This document shows, piece after piece, positions 25,482-33,177 of a stretch of DNA of 64,000 nt. Positions within the stretch are counted from its first letter, which is position 1. Each line of letters begins with the position of its first letter. Origin of the DNA: Deltaproteobacteria bacterium (lineage in GTDB: Bacteria > Myxococcota_A > UBA9160 > UBA4427); contig JAJDAO010000016.1 in assembly GCA_029261835.1 (NCBI GenBank), positions 46,930-110,929 of the forward strand. Direction: 5' to 3'. Made by a program: the position numbers and the translations under genes. Below the pieces are notes generated by a model. That model saw only the letters and a program-made list of their open reading frames with translations, made no database searches and was not told the DNA's origin.

Positions 25482-26378
25482 ATGCACGGACCCCTGAGCA
25501 AGCAGTACGATGGCGACAGCACCGACCAGCAGCTTGTGCGTGTGGCGCGTGACGGCAGCAGCGATGCCCTCGATGCGCTCGTCCGTCGCCACCAAGGCTT
25601 CGTCTACAGCATCGCCCTGCGCATGCTCTGGGACCCCCAGGACGCCGAGGACGCGACCCAGGAGATTCTCATCAAGATCGTCACCGGCCTGTCGTCTTTT
25701 CGTGGCGAGAGCGCGTTTCGCACCTGGGCATACCGTATCGCCACCAACCACGTCCTCAATTCGAAGCGCAGCCGAGCAGAAAAGACGGTCACCGGCTTCG
25801 ACGACTTTGGGATCAAGATCGACGAGCTGTCGGACCTCGATCTCGCGGGCGAGGTGGCGGCTGAGGCAGAGCGGCGCGTGCTCGCCGAGGAGACCCGAGT
25901 CGCCTGCCTCACCGGCATGCTGCTTTGTCTCGATAGAGCCCAGAGGCTGACGTACATCTTGGGTGAGGTCTTCGAGGTCAGCGATGCGCTCGGCAGCGAG
26001 ATCCTCGGTATCACGCGACAGAACTTCCGCCAACGGCTGGCGCGCTCCCGGCGACAGCTCTACGAGTTCATGCGCGGCAAGTGCGGTCTCGTCAACTCGG
26101 CCAACCCGTGCCGTTGCGCGCGCAAGACTCGAGGCGCCATTCGCGCGGGGATCGTCGATCCAAAAAGCCTCAAGTTCGTCCCCGCCCACGTAACGAGGAT
26201 CGAACAAGACGCCAAGGACCGTTCGCGCGAGTTTCGGCAGGTGGTCGGCGCGGGCTACGCCCACCTGTTCCGCGACCAGAACCTCAAAGAGCCTCCGGAC
26301 CTCGTCCCCAGGCTCCGCAGCATCGTCTCCGACGAGCGCTTCCGCGCGACCCTGGATCTGGACAGCAAGCCTTCGTAG
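25482..26378 (+). CDS. ECF sigma factor with C-terminal extension
   Basis: A 298-residue RNA polymerase sigma factor. Region 2 is about 25–95 (ALVRRHQGFVYSIALRML, DAEDATQEILIKI, FRGESAFRTWAYRIATNHV); region 4 is about 143–198 (LDRAQRLTYILGEVFEVS … LGITRQNFRQRLARSR). The C-terminal 100 residues are extra and begin C201 and NPC-R-C (C210, C212), a conserved Cys element of an ECF subgroup with a regulatory tail. The ATG at 25482 has a weak GAGACGAG before it. It follows its own promoter copy and is followed by a second SnoaL-like gene, so the tail or the SnoaL protein may control activity. Confidence 0.8.
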   Translation: MHGPLSKQYDGDSTDQQLVRVARDGSSDALDALVRRHQGFVYSIALRMLWDPQDAEDATQEILIKIVTGLSSFRGESAFRTWAYRIATNHVLNSKRSRAEKTVTGFDDFGIKIDELSDLDLAGEVAAEAERRVLAEETRVACLTGMLLCLDRAQRLTYILGEVFEVSDALGSEILGITRQNFRQRLARSRRQLYEFMRGKCGLVNSANPCRCARKTRGAIRAGIVDPKSLKFVPAHVTRIEQDAKDRSREFRQVVGAGYAHLFRDQNLKEPPDLVPRLRSIVSDERFRATLDLDSKPS

Positions 26379-26410
26379 CCGGCATGCGCGTGCCCGCAGA
26401 AAGGAGAACC

Positions 26411-26788
26411 ATGGAGATTGACGAAGCGAAGAGACTGTGCGATCGCTGGCTGCCGTTGTGGACCGGGAATCGGCCGGACGAGCTGATCCAGGCCTATTCC
26501 GACGATGTCTTCTACCGCGACTCCGCCAATCCCGACGGCGTCAAGGGCAAGCCAGCCTTCCTCGCCTACCTGCGCCGGCTCCTCGCCCACTTTCCGAACT
26601 GGGCCTACCAAGCCGAGACGGTCTTTCCGATGAAGGGCGGATTCGTGCTGCGCTGGCGCGCCAGCATTCCCGTGCGCGGCACCGTCCTGGACGAGACCGG
26701 GCTGGATCTCGTTCTCGTCGATCAAGGTCTGATCACGCGCAACGAGGTGTACTTCGACCGTGCGCCGCCGCTCGAGGAACTCCGGTAG
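26411..26788 (+). CDS. SnoaL-like protein downstream of sigma factor
   Basis: A 125-residue NTF2-like protein: RLCDRWLPLWTGNRPDELIQAYSDDVFYRDSANP is the usual SnoaL opening (split into a helix and a YRD strand), followed by a VKGKPAFLAYL helix and GGFVLRWRAS and LVLVDQGLITRNEVYFDR strands. AAGGAGAACC directly precedes ATG 26411. The gene starts 32 bases after the sigma gene and is probably co-transcribed. In ECF41-type systems a SnoaL domain is fused to the sigma factor and controls it; here it appears as a separate protein, which is my inference. Confidence 0.65.
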   Translation: MEIDEAKRLCDRWLPLWTGNRPDELIQAYSDDVFYRDSANPDGVKGKPAFLAYLRRLLAHFPNWAYQAETVFPMKGGFVLRWRASIPVRGTVLDETGLDLVLVDQGLITRNEVYFDRAPPLEELR

Positions 26789-27411
26789 CGCGACGGAGAC
26801 AGGCCAGGCATGAGCTCGGCTAGCTTGGACACACAGTCAACCGGCTGAGCTGCTGCGGAGCTTTCCGGTCTGGTCTAGCTGGTCGAGCGCGCGGTGGACG
26901 CGCCACTCGATGTGCGGCGGGTTCAGCGCTTGGCGCCCATCCCCCCTTGCGAGGTCGGCCCAGGAACCCCGCATGTCGGCGAGGCGTGCGGCACTCGCCC
27001 TCGTTCCGCCGTCTGGTGGCTACGACTCCCTTCTCGGGCTTCTTGGGTTCGAGAACCTCCTCCCGCCGCGGCGCGTCGGCCCGAGCCTCACGAGCGGAGC
27101 GCATCGCGTGTGCAGAGAAGCCTCAAGTTGCGCTAAATAGTTGCCTAATCCCAACGACAGAATCGACCGGTGCCCTGTACCAGTGCGTAGGTTCCAGTCG
27201 AATCGGTAGGTGCAACCCCGGTGTTGCACGGTTGTTCAAGCAAGCCCCCCGCCGGTCCTTTCGACATATCAATTGGTGCCTCCAACGCGACCCTTGGATT
27301 GGGGCCGCGTCGCTCGGGGAGCCAATCAATGCAGGTTGGTGGCGAACTGGGTCCTCGTCAGGCTGGGGACTCGCAACGGACAATTGGATCGCATCAAAAG
27401 GAGCCCAGGCA
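26789..27411. other. Long leader region before the cytochrome locus
   Basis: About 620 bases. The open frame upstream of the cytochrome start is a Ser/Arg-rich shadow. A perfect 7-bp hairpin (GTGCAAC CCCGGT GTTGCAC) lies at 27210–27229. I looked for a c-di-GMP (GEMM) riboswitch, common before such cytochromes, and did not recognise one. Confidence 0.4.
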
Positions 27412-29715
27412 ATGAAGAGGACACCGATCGCTCTCCTGGCCGGCATCTTCTCTCTCTTCCTTCTCGCAGGTTGTGACGGCACCACTGGAGCCGTTGGGTC
27501 AGCGGGCCCCACCGGTGCAACGGGTGCAACGGGCTCAACGGGCGCTACGGGAGGCGTCAATCCGACCACGTCGGTCGAGACCTGTGTGGGCTGCCACGGC
27601 AGTGGCACGGCGGTGCCGGTCGGCGACATTACCACCGTCGGCGACGCGCACTACATCAATACCACTGCCAACGGCCTGATGACGAGCTCGGGATACCGGC
27701 AGCTGAATCTGGCCTTGACGTCCGTCGATGTCACCGGATCAAATGTCATCATCGAATTCACGGCAACGGATGAGCTCGGCGGCACGGTCGCCGATCTCTA
27801 CGCGGCCGACGGGCGCTTCACCATCGCGAAGCTGGTCGCGGGCAGCGGCATCGGAGAACCCAACGATTGGAGCAGCCTGATGACCACGACGGAGGATCCG
27901 GGAAGCGTCGGCACCGGTCCAGGAACCTCGACCATTCAGGCCACCTATGAGCGCTTCACCACCTCCGCCGGCGTGTTCGCATACCTGGGCACCGGCAATT
28001 ATCGCTACACGTCGTCCTTCGATCCGAGCTCGAGTGTTGCAAGCGGAGACACGCTCCGTGTCGCGATCCAGATGTCGGCCTCCGATATCCCCCCTGGCAA
28101 TGGCTGGTGCGACTTCGACGCCAACCTGAGCTCGGCGAACAACTGTACGTCGGCCGTCACGGTGACCAAGGATGTCGTCCAGACCGCCACCTGTAATGGC
28201 TGCCACGGCACGACCACCGACACGCAGCTGGGTATTCATGGTGGCGGGCGCACGGATGTCGAGTACTGCGTCACCTGTCACAACCCGGACTCCACCGACG
28301 CCAATAGCGGCGAGAGCGTGGATATGAAGGTGATGATCCACAAGATCCACCGTGGCTCCTCCCTGAGTCAGTCATACACGATCTGGGGATACGGGGACGC
28401 GGCGCACGACTACTCCAAAGTCAGCTTCACCAAGGAGATCGACAACTGCACCAACTGCCACACGGGTGGAGGAGCGGACGTCGACAACTGGAGCACGCTC
28501 CCCACGATGGCGGCCTGCGGCTCCTGTCATGACGACATCGACTGGACGACCGGTGCGAACCACGCCGGTGGTGGCGCGACCAGCAACGGGTTCTGCGCCA
28601 TCTGCCATCCGCAGGCGGGTGCCCTGGGCGCGGGAGGCGGTCCTCCGTTTCCCGTGGAGACGGTTCACCAGGGGGTGGCGCGAGCCACCGAGGCAGCCCT
28701 CTATGCCGGTGGCTCGAATGGCTACTCAATCGACGCCGTCAGCTTCGATTCCAGCACGGATGTCTTGACCATCGACTACTCGGTGACCAAGAGCGCCACT
28801 GCCATGGATCTGGCTGCCGACTCGGAGTGGACCGATACCTACGCTCTCGGTGGCGGAGGTGCGAGCCGCCTCAATCTCTCAGTGGCCTGGGATACCTCCG
28901 ACTACAACAACAACGGTAGCGGCGCGACACCCGGCAAGGTGGTTGACATCAACGGCCTCGACATCGCGGGGGGTACGGTAACGGCCCAGGGCGGGGGCGT
29001 CTATCGAGTGACGACGACGCTTCCCTCCTCGGCATCGGACACCGTGACGGTCACCATAGACGGCCATCCCGCTGCAGATCTCGATTCGGATGGTACCTAT
29101 TCTGATCGCATTCCGGTGAAGAGTGTATTCCAGGATATCAACATCAACGGCGGACGCGCGGTCGTGGTTGCGCGTCGCGCCATCGTGGATGTGAGCAAGT
29201 GCAACAAGTGCCACGACGCTGCCGGTCAGGGCATTAGCCTCCACGGGAGCAATCGCACCGGCGAGGTCCAGGTGTGCGTCGTGTGTCACAACCCGGACGC
29301 GACGGACATCAATCGCCGTCCGTCGGACCCGACCACGACAGCGGATGGGAAGGTGGAGGAGTCGATCGACATGAAGCGCATGATCCACCAGATCCACAGT
29401 GGCTCCGATCTGGTGAATGGTGTGGTGATCTATGGCTATGGAAGTGCGGAGCACGACTACAGCACGGTCGGTTTCACCGGCAACAGAAAGAACTGTGAGA
29501 CGTGTCACTACGCGGGTACCTACGATACGCTCGACGCAGCGAACTCGTTGGCCTCGACAATCAGCACTGGAACCGATGTGGCCGATCCCGACGACGACCT
29601 GAACATCTCGCCCACCGCGGCAACGTGCTCCTCCTGTCACGACGACGACAAGTCGACGGATCACATGGAGCTGCACGGCGCGTCGTTCAGTGCCTTGGAT
29701 GACGACATCTTGTGA
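27412..29715 (+). CDS. OmcA/MtrC-family decaheme c-type cytochrome
   Basis: A 767-residue outer-surface lipoprotein. Lipobox LLAGC gives Cys21; a short collagen-like GxT stretch follows. Ten CxxCH heme sites are visible: CVGCH (58–62), CNGCH, CVTCH, CTNCH, CGSCH, CAICH, CNKCH, CVVCH, CETCH and CSSCH. Two pentaheme halves repeat the pattern C(V/V)CHNPD – MIHxIHxGS – GYG..EHDY, the family hallmark. It should pass electrons between the MtrA–MtrB conduit and an outside acceptor or donor. AAAAGGAGCC lies 7–8 bases before ATG 27412. First gene of the MtrCAB-type locus; a strong hairpin follows its stop. Confidence 0.9.
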   Translation: MKRTPIALLAGIFSLFLLAGCDGTTGAVGSAGPTGATGATGSTGATGGVNPTTSVETCVGCHGSGTAVPVGDITTVGDAHYINTTANGLMTSSGYRQLNLALTSVDVTGSNVIIEFTATDELGGTVADLYAADGRFTIAKLVAGSGIGEPNDWSSLMTTTEDPGSVGTGPGTSTIQATYERFTTSAGVFAYLGTGNYRYTSSFDPSSSVASGDTLRVAIQMSASDIPPGNGWCDFDANLSSANNCTSAVTVTKDVVQTATCNGCHGTTTDTQLGIHGGGRTDVEYCVTCHNPDSTDANSGESVDMKVMIHKIHRGSSLSQSYTIWGYGDAAHDYSKVSFTKEIDNCTNCHTGGGADVDNWSTLPTMAACGSCHDDIDWTTGANHAGGGATSNGFCAICHPQAGALGAGGGPPFPVETVHQGVARATEAALYAGGSNGYSIDAVSFDSSTDVLTIDYSVTKSATAMDLAADSEWTDTYALGGGGASRLNLSVAWDTSDYNNNGSGATPGKVVDINGLDIAGGTVTAQGGGVYRVTTTLPSSASDTVTVTIDGHPAADLDSDGTYSDRIPVKSVFQDININGGRAVVVARRAIVDVSKCNKCHDAAGQGISLHGSNRTGEVQVCVVCHNPDATDINRRPSDPTTTADGKVEESIDMKRMIHQIHSGSDLVNGVVIYGYGSAEHDYSTVGFTGNRKNCETCHYAGTYDTLDAANSLASTISTGTDVADPDDDLNISPTAATCSSCHDDDKSTDHMELHGASFSALDDDIL

Positions 29716-29716
29716 G

Positions 29717-29753
29717 CCTGGTGGTCGGCTCTGCCGACCACCAGGTCTTCTTC
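29717..29753 (+). terminator. Strong hairpin between mtrC- and mtrA-type genes
   Basis: CCTGGTGGTCGGC and GCCGACCACCAGG pair over 13 bp around a TCT loop (29717–29745), followed by TCTTCTTC. This could be a terminator or an mRNA-stabilising element that lowers expression of the downstream genes relative to the surface cytochrome. Confidence 0.7.
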
Positions 29754-29899
29754 GGGAGCTGCCCACCTCGTGGGCGGCTCCTCAGGAGGCGGCGGCTCAG
29801 GCGGGCCGCCGGGGTTCCTGCTAGAGAAGGACGGGCTAGAAGGACGACGCGGGCGGGCAATCGGGGCGACTTACACCATCACGGAAGGGGGATGAAGGG

Positions 29900-30823
29900 G
29901 TGCGCAGTGTCAGCCGACGCCGAAAGGAGAAGCGTTGGGCAGGTGGTTGGGCGGACTTCGGTGCCCTCTCCTGGCTGGCCATCCCGCTCCTCGGGATACT
30001 CGTTGCGTGCGCGACGACGTGGTCGCCCGCCGAGCCCCGCAGCTACCGCCGCACAGCGACGGTGCCAGGCGCCAGCGAGCTCGTGGGCCTTGATGAGTGC
30101 GAAACATGCCACGAAGGCGACGACGGGCCCGCTGTGGTTCCGGCCTATCACAACGACTGCGAGAGCTGTCACGGATCCGGCGAGCTCCACATCGATAGCG
30201 AGGAGGTGGCGGAGATCCGCTTCCCGGCCAGCGCAGATTGTCTCGTTTGCCACGAGACCGGCCGCTCCACGCAGATGGCTTGGACGACATCGGAGCACCA
30301 ACGCACCGGCGTGATGTGCTCGGACTGCCACGAGCTGCACAGCCGCGAGCCGCGGCACCTGCGCGCCGTGGCTCCGGTGCAGGATGTACTGCTGCGCCAG
30401 GCAAACGATACGACGAAGCTCTGCGGCAGCTGCCACTACGAGATTACTTCGCGACTCAACCTCTCCTCGCATCACCCCATCCGGGAGGGGATGATCGGCT
30501 GTGCGGATTGCCATCGACCGCACGAGAACCGGCGCGTAACGCTGGGAGCGCGCACCCAGCTCTGTACCGGCTGTCACGAGGACCACGCCGGCCCCTGGAT
30601 CTACGAGCACGCTCCGGCGGCAGAGGACTGCGGCTACTGCCACGTGCCGCACGGCTCGAGCAGCTATAGCTTGCTCGAGACGAGCCAGCCGGGCGTGTGT
30701 ATCTCATGCCACACGCTGGCGGAGCAGTTTGTCACACATGAGCCGTTGGCCTCCATGACACGCTGTACCGACTGTCACGAGGCGATTCACGGATCGTATG
30801 CTGACTCGCACCTGAGGAGGTGA
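29900..30823 (+). CDS. DmsE/MtrA-family decaheme c-type cytochrome
   Basis: A 307-residue protein with ten CxxCH motifs: CETCH, CESCH, CLVCH, CSDCH, CGSCH, CADCH, CTGCH, CGYCH, CISCH and CTDCH. It resembles MtrA/DmsE, the rod-like cytochrome that threads the outer-membrane barrel, but has a lipoprotein-type signal (IPLLGILVAC), so the N-terminus may be lipidated. GTG 29900 follows GGGGGATGAAGG; an ATG eight bases earlier is in another frame. It ends 10 bases before the barrel gene. The internal HEPN-like or other domains are absent. Confidence 0.9.
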   Translation: MRSVSRRRKEKRWAGGWADFGALSWLAIPLLGILVACATTWSPAEPRSYRRTATVPGASELVGLDECETCHEGDDGPAVVPAYHNDCESCHGSGELHIDSEEVAEIRFPASADCLVCHETGRSTQMAWTTSEHQRTGVMCSDCHELHSREPRHLRAVAPVQDVLLRQANDTTKLCGSCHYEITSRLNLSSHHPIREGMIGCADCHRPHENRRVTLGARTQLCTGCHEDHAGPWIYEHAPAAEDCGYCHVPHGSSSYSLLETSQPGVCISCHTLAEQFVTHEPLASMTRCTDCHEAIHGSYADSHLRR

Positions 30824-30833
30824 GACTGGAACC

Positions 30834-32996
30834 ATGGTCCACCGAGCACACTTCGGCATTGGCCTGCTCGTTCCGCTTATGCTGGCCGGCTCGGTCGCAG
30901 CAGATGAGGAATTCGAGCTGCTCTGGTCCGCGACGCTCCTGGGAGAGTTCAATGTCATCGCCTCGGAGGAAGCGAACAACGACGTCACCGGCTTCTTCGA
31001 CCAGTACGAGTTCATACCGAACAAGAGCGACGCGGCGCCGTTTCAGCTCGGTGTGCGTGACGCGTCGCTGGACTGGATCGGCGGCGATGGCGCGCCACGG
31101 CTGCAATTCCGTCTGCAGAGCCCCAGCTCGAATCTCGCTATAACCGGCTCCCAGACCGGCGAGCCCTTTCTGAATCAGCGGGCCCTTCTACTGGGGCGAT
31201 TCGGTGGCATCCGCTTCGACGTTTCCTACGATCGCTTCCGAACGCAGGCGCTGCGGTTCTTTCCGAACATAGCCGGCACGCCCTTCACGCACGTGGATGT
31301 GACGGATCCAAGCGACCGCTTCTTCCGAGACCGCACCGGGTTTGACAGCGAGATCCGTCTCAGGCCCCACGAGCTCTTCGAGAGCCCGAAGCGAGGCGTT
31401 GACTGGCTCGCGCCAGAGCTCGCCTTGCGCGGTGGCTATCAGATTCGTGAAGGTAAGCGGCAGGTCGGCTTCCTGCTCAAGACCGCCAACGTCAACGACC
31501 CGGTGTCCTTCACCGGACACCCCGATCAAGACGTCGGTGAGGTGGGCGTGGGTCTACTGCTCGCGCCCGGCGGCCTCTTCACGATGACCTTCGATTTCGA
31601 CCACAAGCGCTTTCGCGAGAGCGCCCCCGCCACGTTCGAGAGCACTCTCGGCACGGCATCCGCCTCGGACTCGCTGCCGATCAGCTTCATCCCAGACAGC
31701 GATCGATCCACCAGCAGCATGCGGCTCCACAGCCGCATCGGTGAGCGTGCCGTGCTCGAAGCGGGCTTCCAGGTCTCGTGGCTCGAGCAGGTGGGCGACC
31801 TGACCCCGGTCCAGCAGGCTGCGGGCTTGCGCGAGAACGAACTCCTCTTCTACTCGACCAATATGGCGGCCGACGTTGTGTTGGGCGGTGGCGTTTCGGC
31901 GAACGCCTTTTTTAAGTACGACCAGCGCGACAACGACATCCAGCGGGACACGGCTGGCTTTGGCCGCACGAACTGGAGCCAGGTCGACTTCTTCTTCGAG
32001 CGATGGCGTCGCATTGTCGGCGGTGCCGAGGTCGTCTATCAGCTGCGGGGGACCAACCAGCTCGCTTTGGGTGGGCGCCTGGAGTGGGTCGACCGCGAGC
32101 TGGACTTCGCAGTGCCGAATTCACAGGGCGGGTGGGTCCGGCCGCTAAACGCTCTGGTGGCGAACGAGACACAGATGTACACGGTGTACGGGCGTGCGAG
32201 CCTTCGCCCCGCCACGGGCCTGCGCGTTCGCGGAGAGATCGGCTATCGCGAGGCTCCAAAGACCGGCTATGTCGTCGATCTCGACGACTATGTCTATGGG
32301 AAGCTGCGGGCATCGTATGCGCTGCAGTTCTGGCGGCCCGTCATGCTCTCTGGTTTTGGGCAGGGGGGCTTTGGCAAGAACCGAGACTTCAGCATGCAAG
32401 GGGGAACCGCAGCCCAGCCCATCGGGAATCCCGTGGGCCTCGACTTCGAGAGGTACGACTTTCGCTGGGGCCTGACAATCACGACTCCGCTGCGGGACGA
32501 CATGACCCTCTTCGCTTCGCTCTTTCACGCACTTGATGTGCAGGACTACAATCTCGTGCGCTCGGACGTGGCGCGCTACCTCCAGGAGATCGTCCCGAAC
32601 AGCTTCTGGGTGGCGGGCCCTGTCGAGTACCGCACGGACGACGTGAGCCTGATCCTGGGCACGCACGTGCAGCTCGCCGAACGGACGGACGCCGGTCTTT
32701 CCTACAGCTTCACACACGTCGAGGCGAGCTACCGCTCGAGCGCGCCCTCTGCCGCGATCCGGCGCATCCAGGGCTCCAGCATCGTCGACGCCGACATCCA
32801 CGGGCTGGATCTGGAGTTCGGACATCGACTGAGGGATGGGCTGCGCATGCTCGTGGGCTATCGGTTCCAGCTCTATGACGACAGCGCTCCCGTGCCCACC
32901 GGGACGGGGAGCGTCGTGACGCCCCTGGATCCCTCGACCTACCAGCACACCTTGACCCTCGGTGTCACCCTGACCAGCGACCTGCTGGCACGCTAA
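30834..32996 (+). CDS. MtrB/PioB-family outer-membrane beta barrel
   Basis: A 720-residue protein with signal peptide (VPLMLAGSVAADEE) and an N-terminal element FFDQYEFIPNKSDAAPFQLGVRDAS typical of MtrB/PioB barrels, followed by alternating strands (FRLQSP, RFDVSYDR, FDFDHKRF, ASLRPATGLRVRGEIGYREAP …) and a C-terminal strand ending LTSDLLAR. MtrB sheaths the decaheme MtrA in the outer membrane. I count no cysteine in the whole protein, so the CxxC found near the N-terminus of Shewanella MtrB is missing. ATG 30834 follows GAGGAGGTGAGACTGGAACC. Confidence 0.85.
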   Translation: MVHRAHFGIGLLVPLMLAGSVAADEEFELLWSATLLGEFNVIASEEANNDVTGFFDQYEFIPNKSDAAPFQLGVRDASLDWIGGDGAPRLQFRLQSPSSNLAITGSQTGEPFLNQRALLLGRFGGIRFDVSYDRFRTQALRFFPNIAGTPFTHVDVTDPSDRFFRDRTGFDSEIRLRPHELFESPKRGVDWLAPELALRGGYQIREGKRQVGFLLKTANVNDPVSFTGHPDQDVGEVGVGLLLAPGGLFTMTFDFDHKRFRESAPATFESTLGTASASDSLPISFIPDSDRSTSSMRLHSRIGERAVLEAGFQVSWLEQVGDLTPVQQAAGLRENELLFYSTNMAADVVLGGGVSANAFFKYDQRDNDIQRDTAGFGRTNWSQVDFFFERWRRIVGGAEVVYQLRGTNQLALGGRLEWVDRELDFAVPNSQGGWVRPLNALVANETQMYTVYGRASLRPATGLRVRGEIGYREAPKTGYVVDLDDYVYGKLRASYALQFWRPVMLSGFGQGGFGKNRDFSMQGGTAAQPIGNPVGLDFERYDFRWGLTITTPLRDDMTLFASLFHALDVQDYNLVRSDVARYLQEIVPNSFWVAGPVEYRTDDVSLILGTHVQLAERTDAGLSYSFTHVEASYRSSAPSAAIRRIQGSSIVDADIHGLDLEFGHRLRDGLRMLVGYRFQLYDDSAPVPTGTGSVVTPLDPSTYQHTLTLGVTLTSDLLAR

Positions 32997-33177
32997 GGCC
33001 GCCGCCTCGCGCCGCCCCATCCCCTATCGCCAATGGACGGCGAGGCGCATCGGATGGGCGGAGAATCCCCTAGACCCGGGAGATGCTGCGGTTCGGCCAC
33101 GCGCGGGCGCGATGAGTGGACTCGCCGGGCGCTTCTCTTCCCGGAGGCGGTGGCTATGGTGTTGTCGGGGGAGGGCG

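Noticed and set aside
26820-27140. Small frames before the cytochrome locus on both strands
   Set aside because: Basic, proline-rich products with no start signals; judged shadows of the GC-rich leader.
27100-27411. c-di-GMP riboswitch before the cytochrome gene
   Set aside because: Such riboswitches often precede multiheme cytochrome genes, but the conserved core bases are not found; only an isolated 7-bp hairpin is present.
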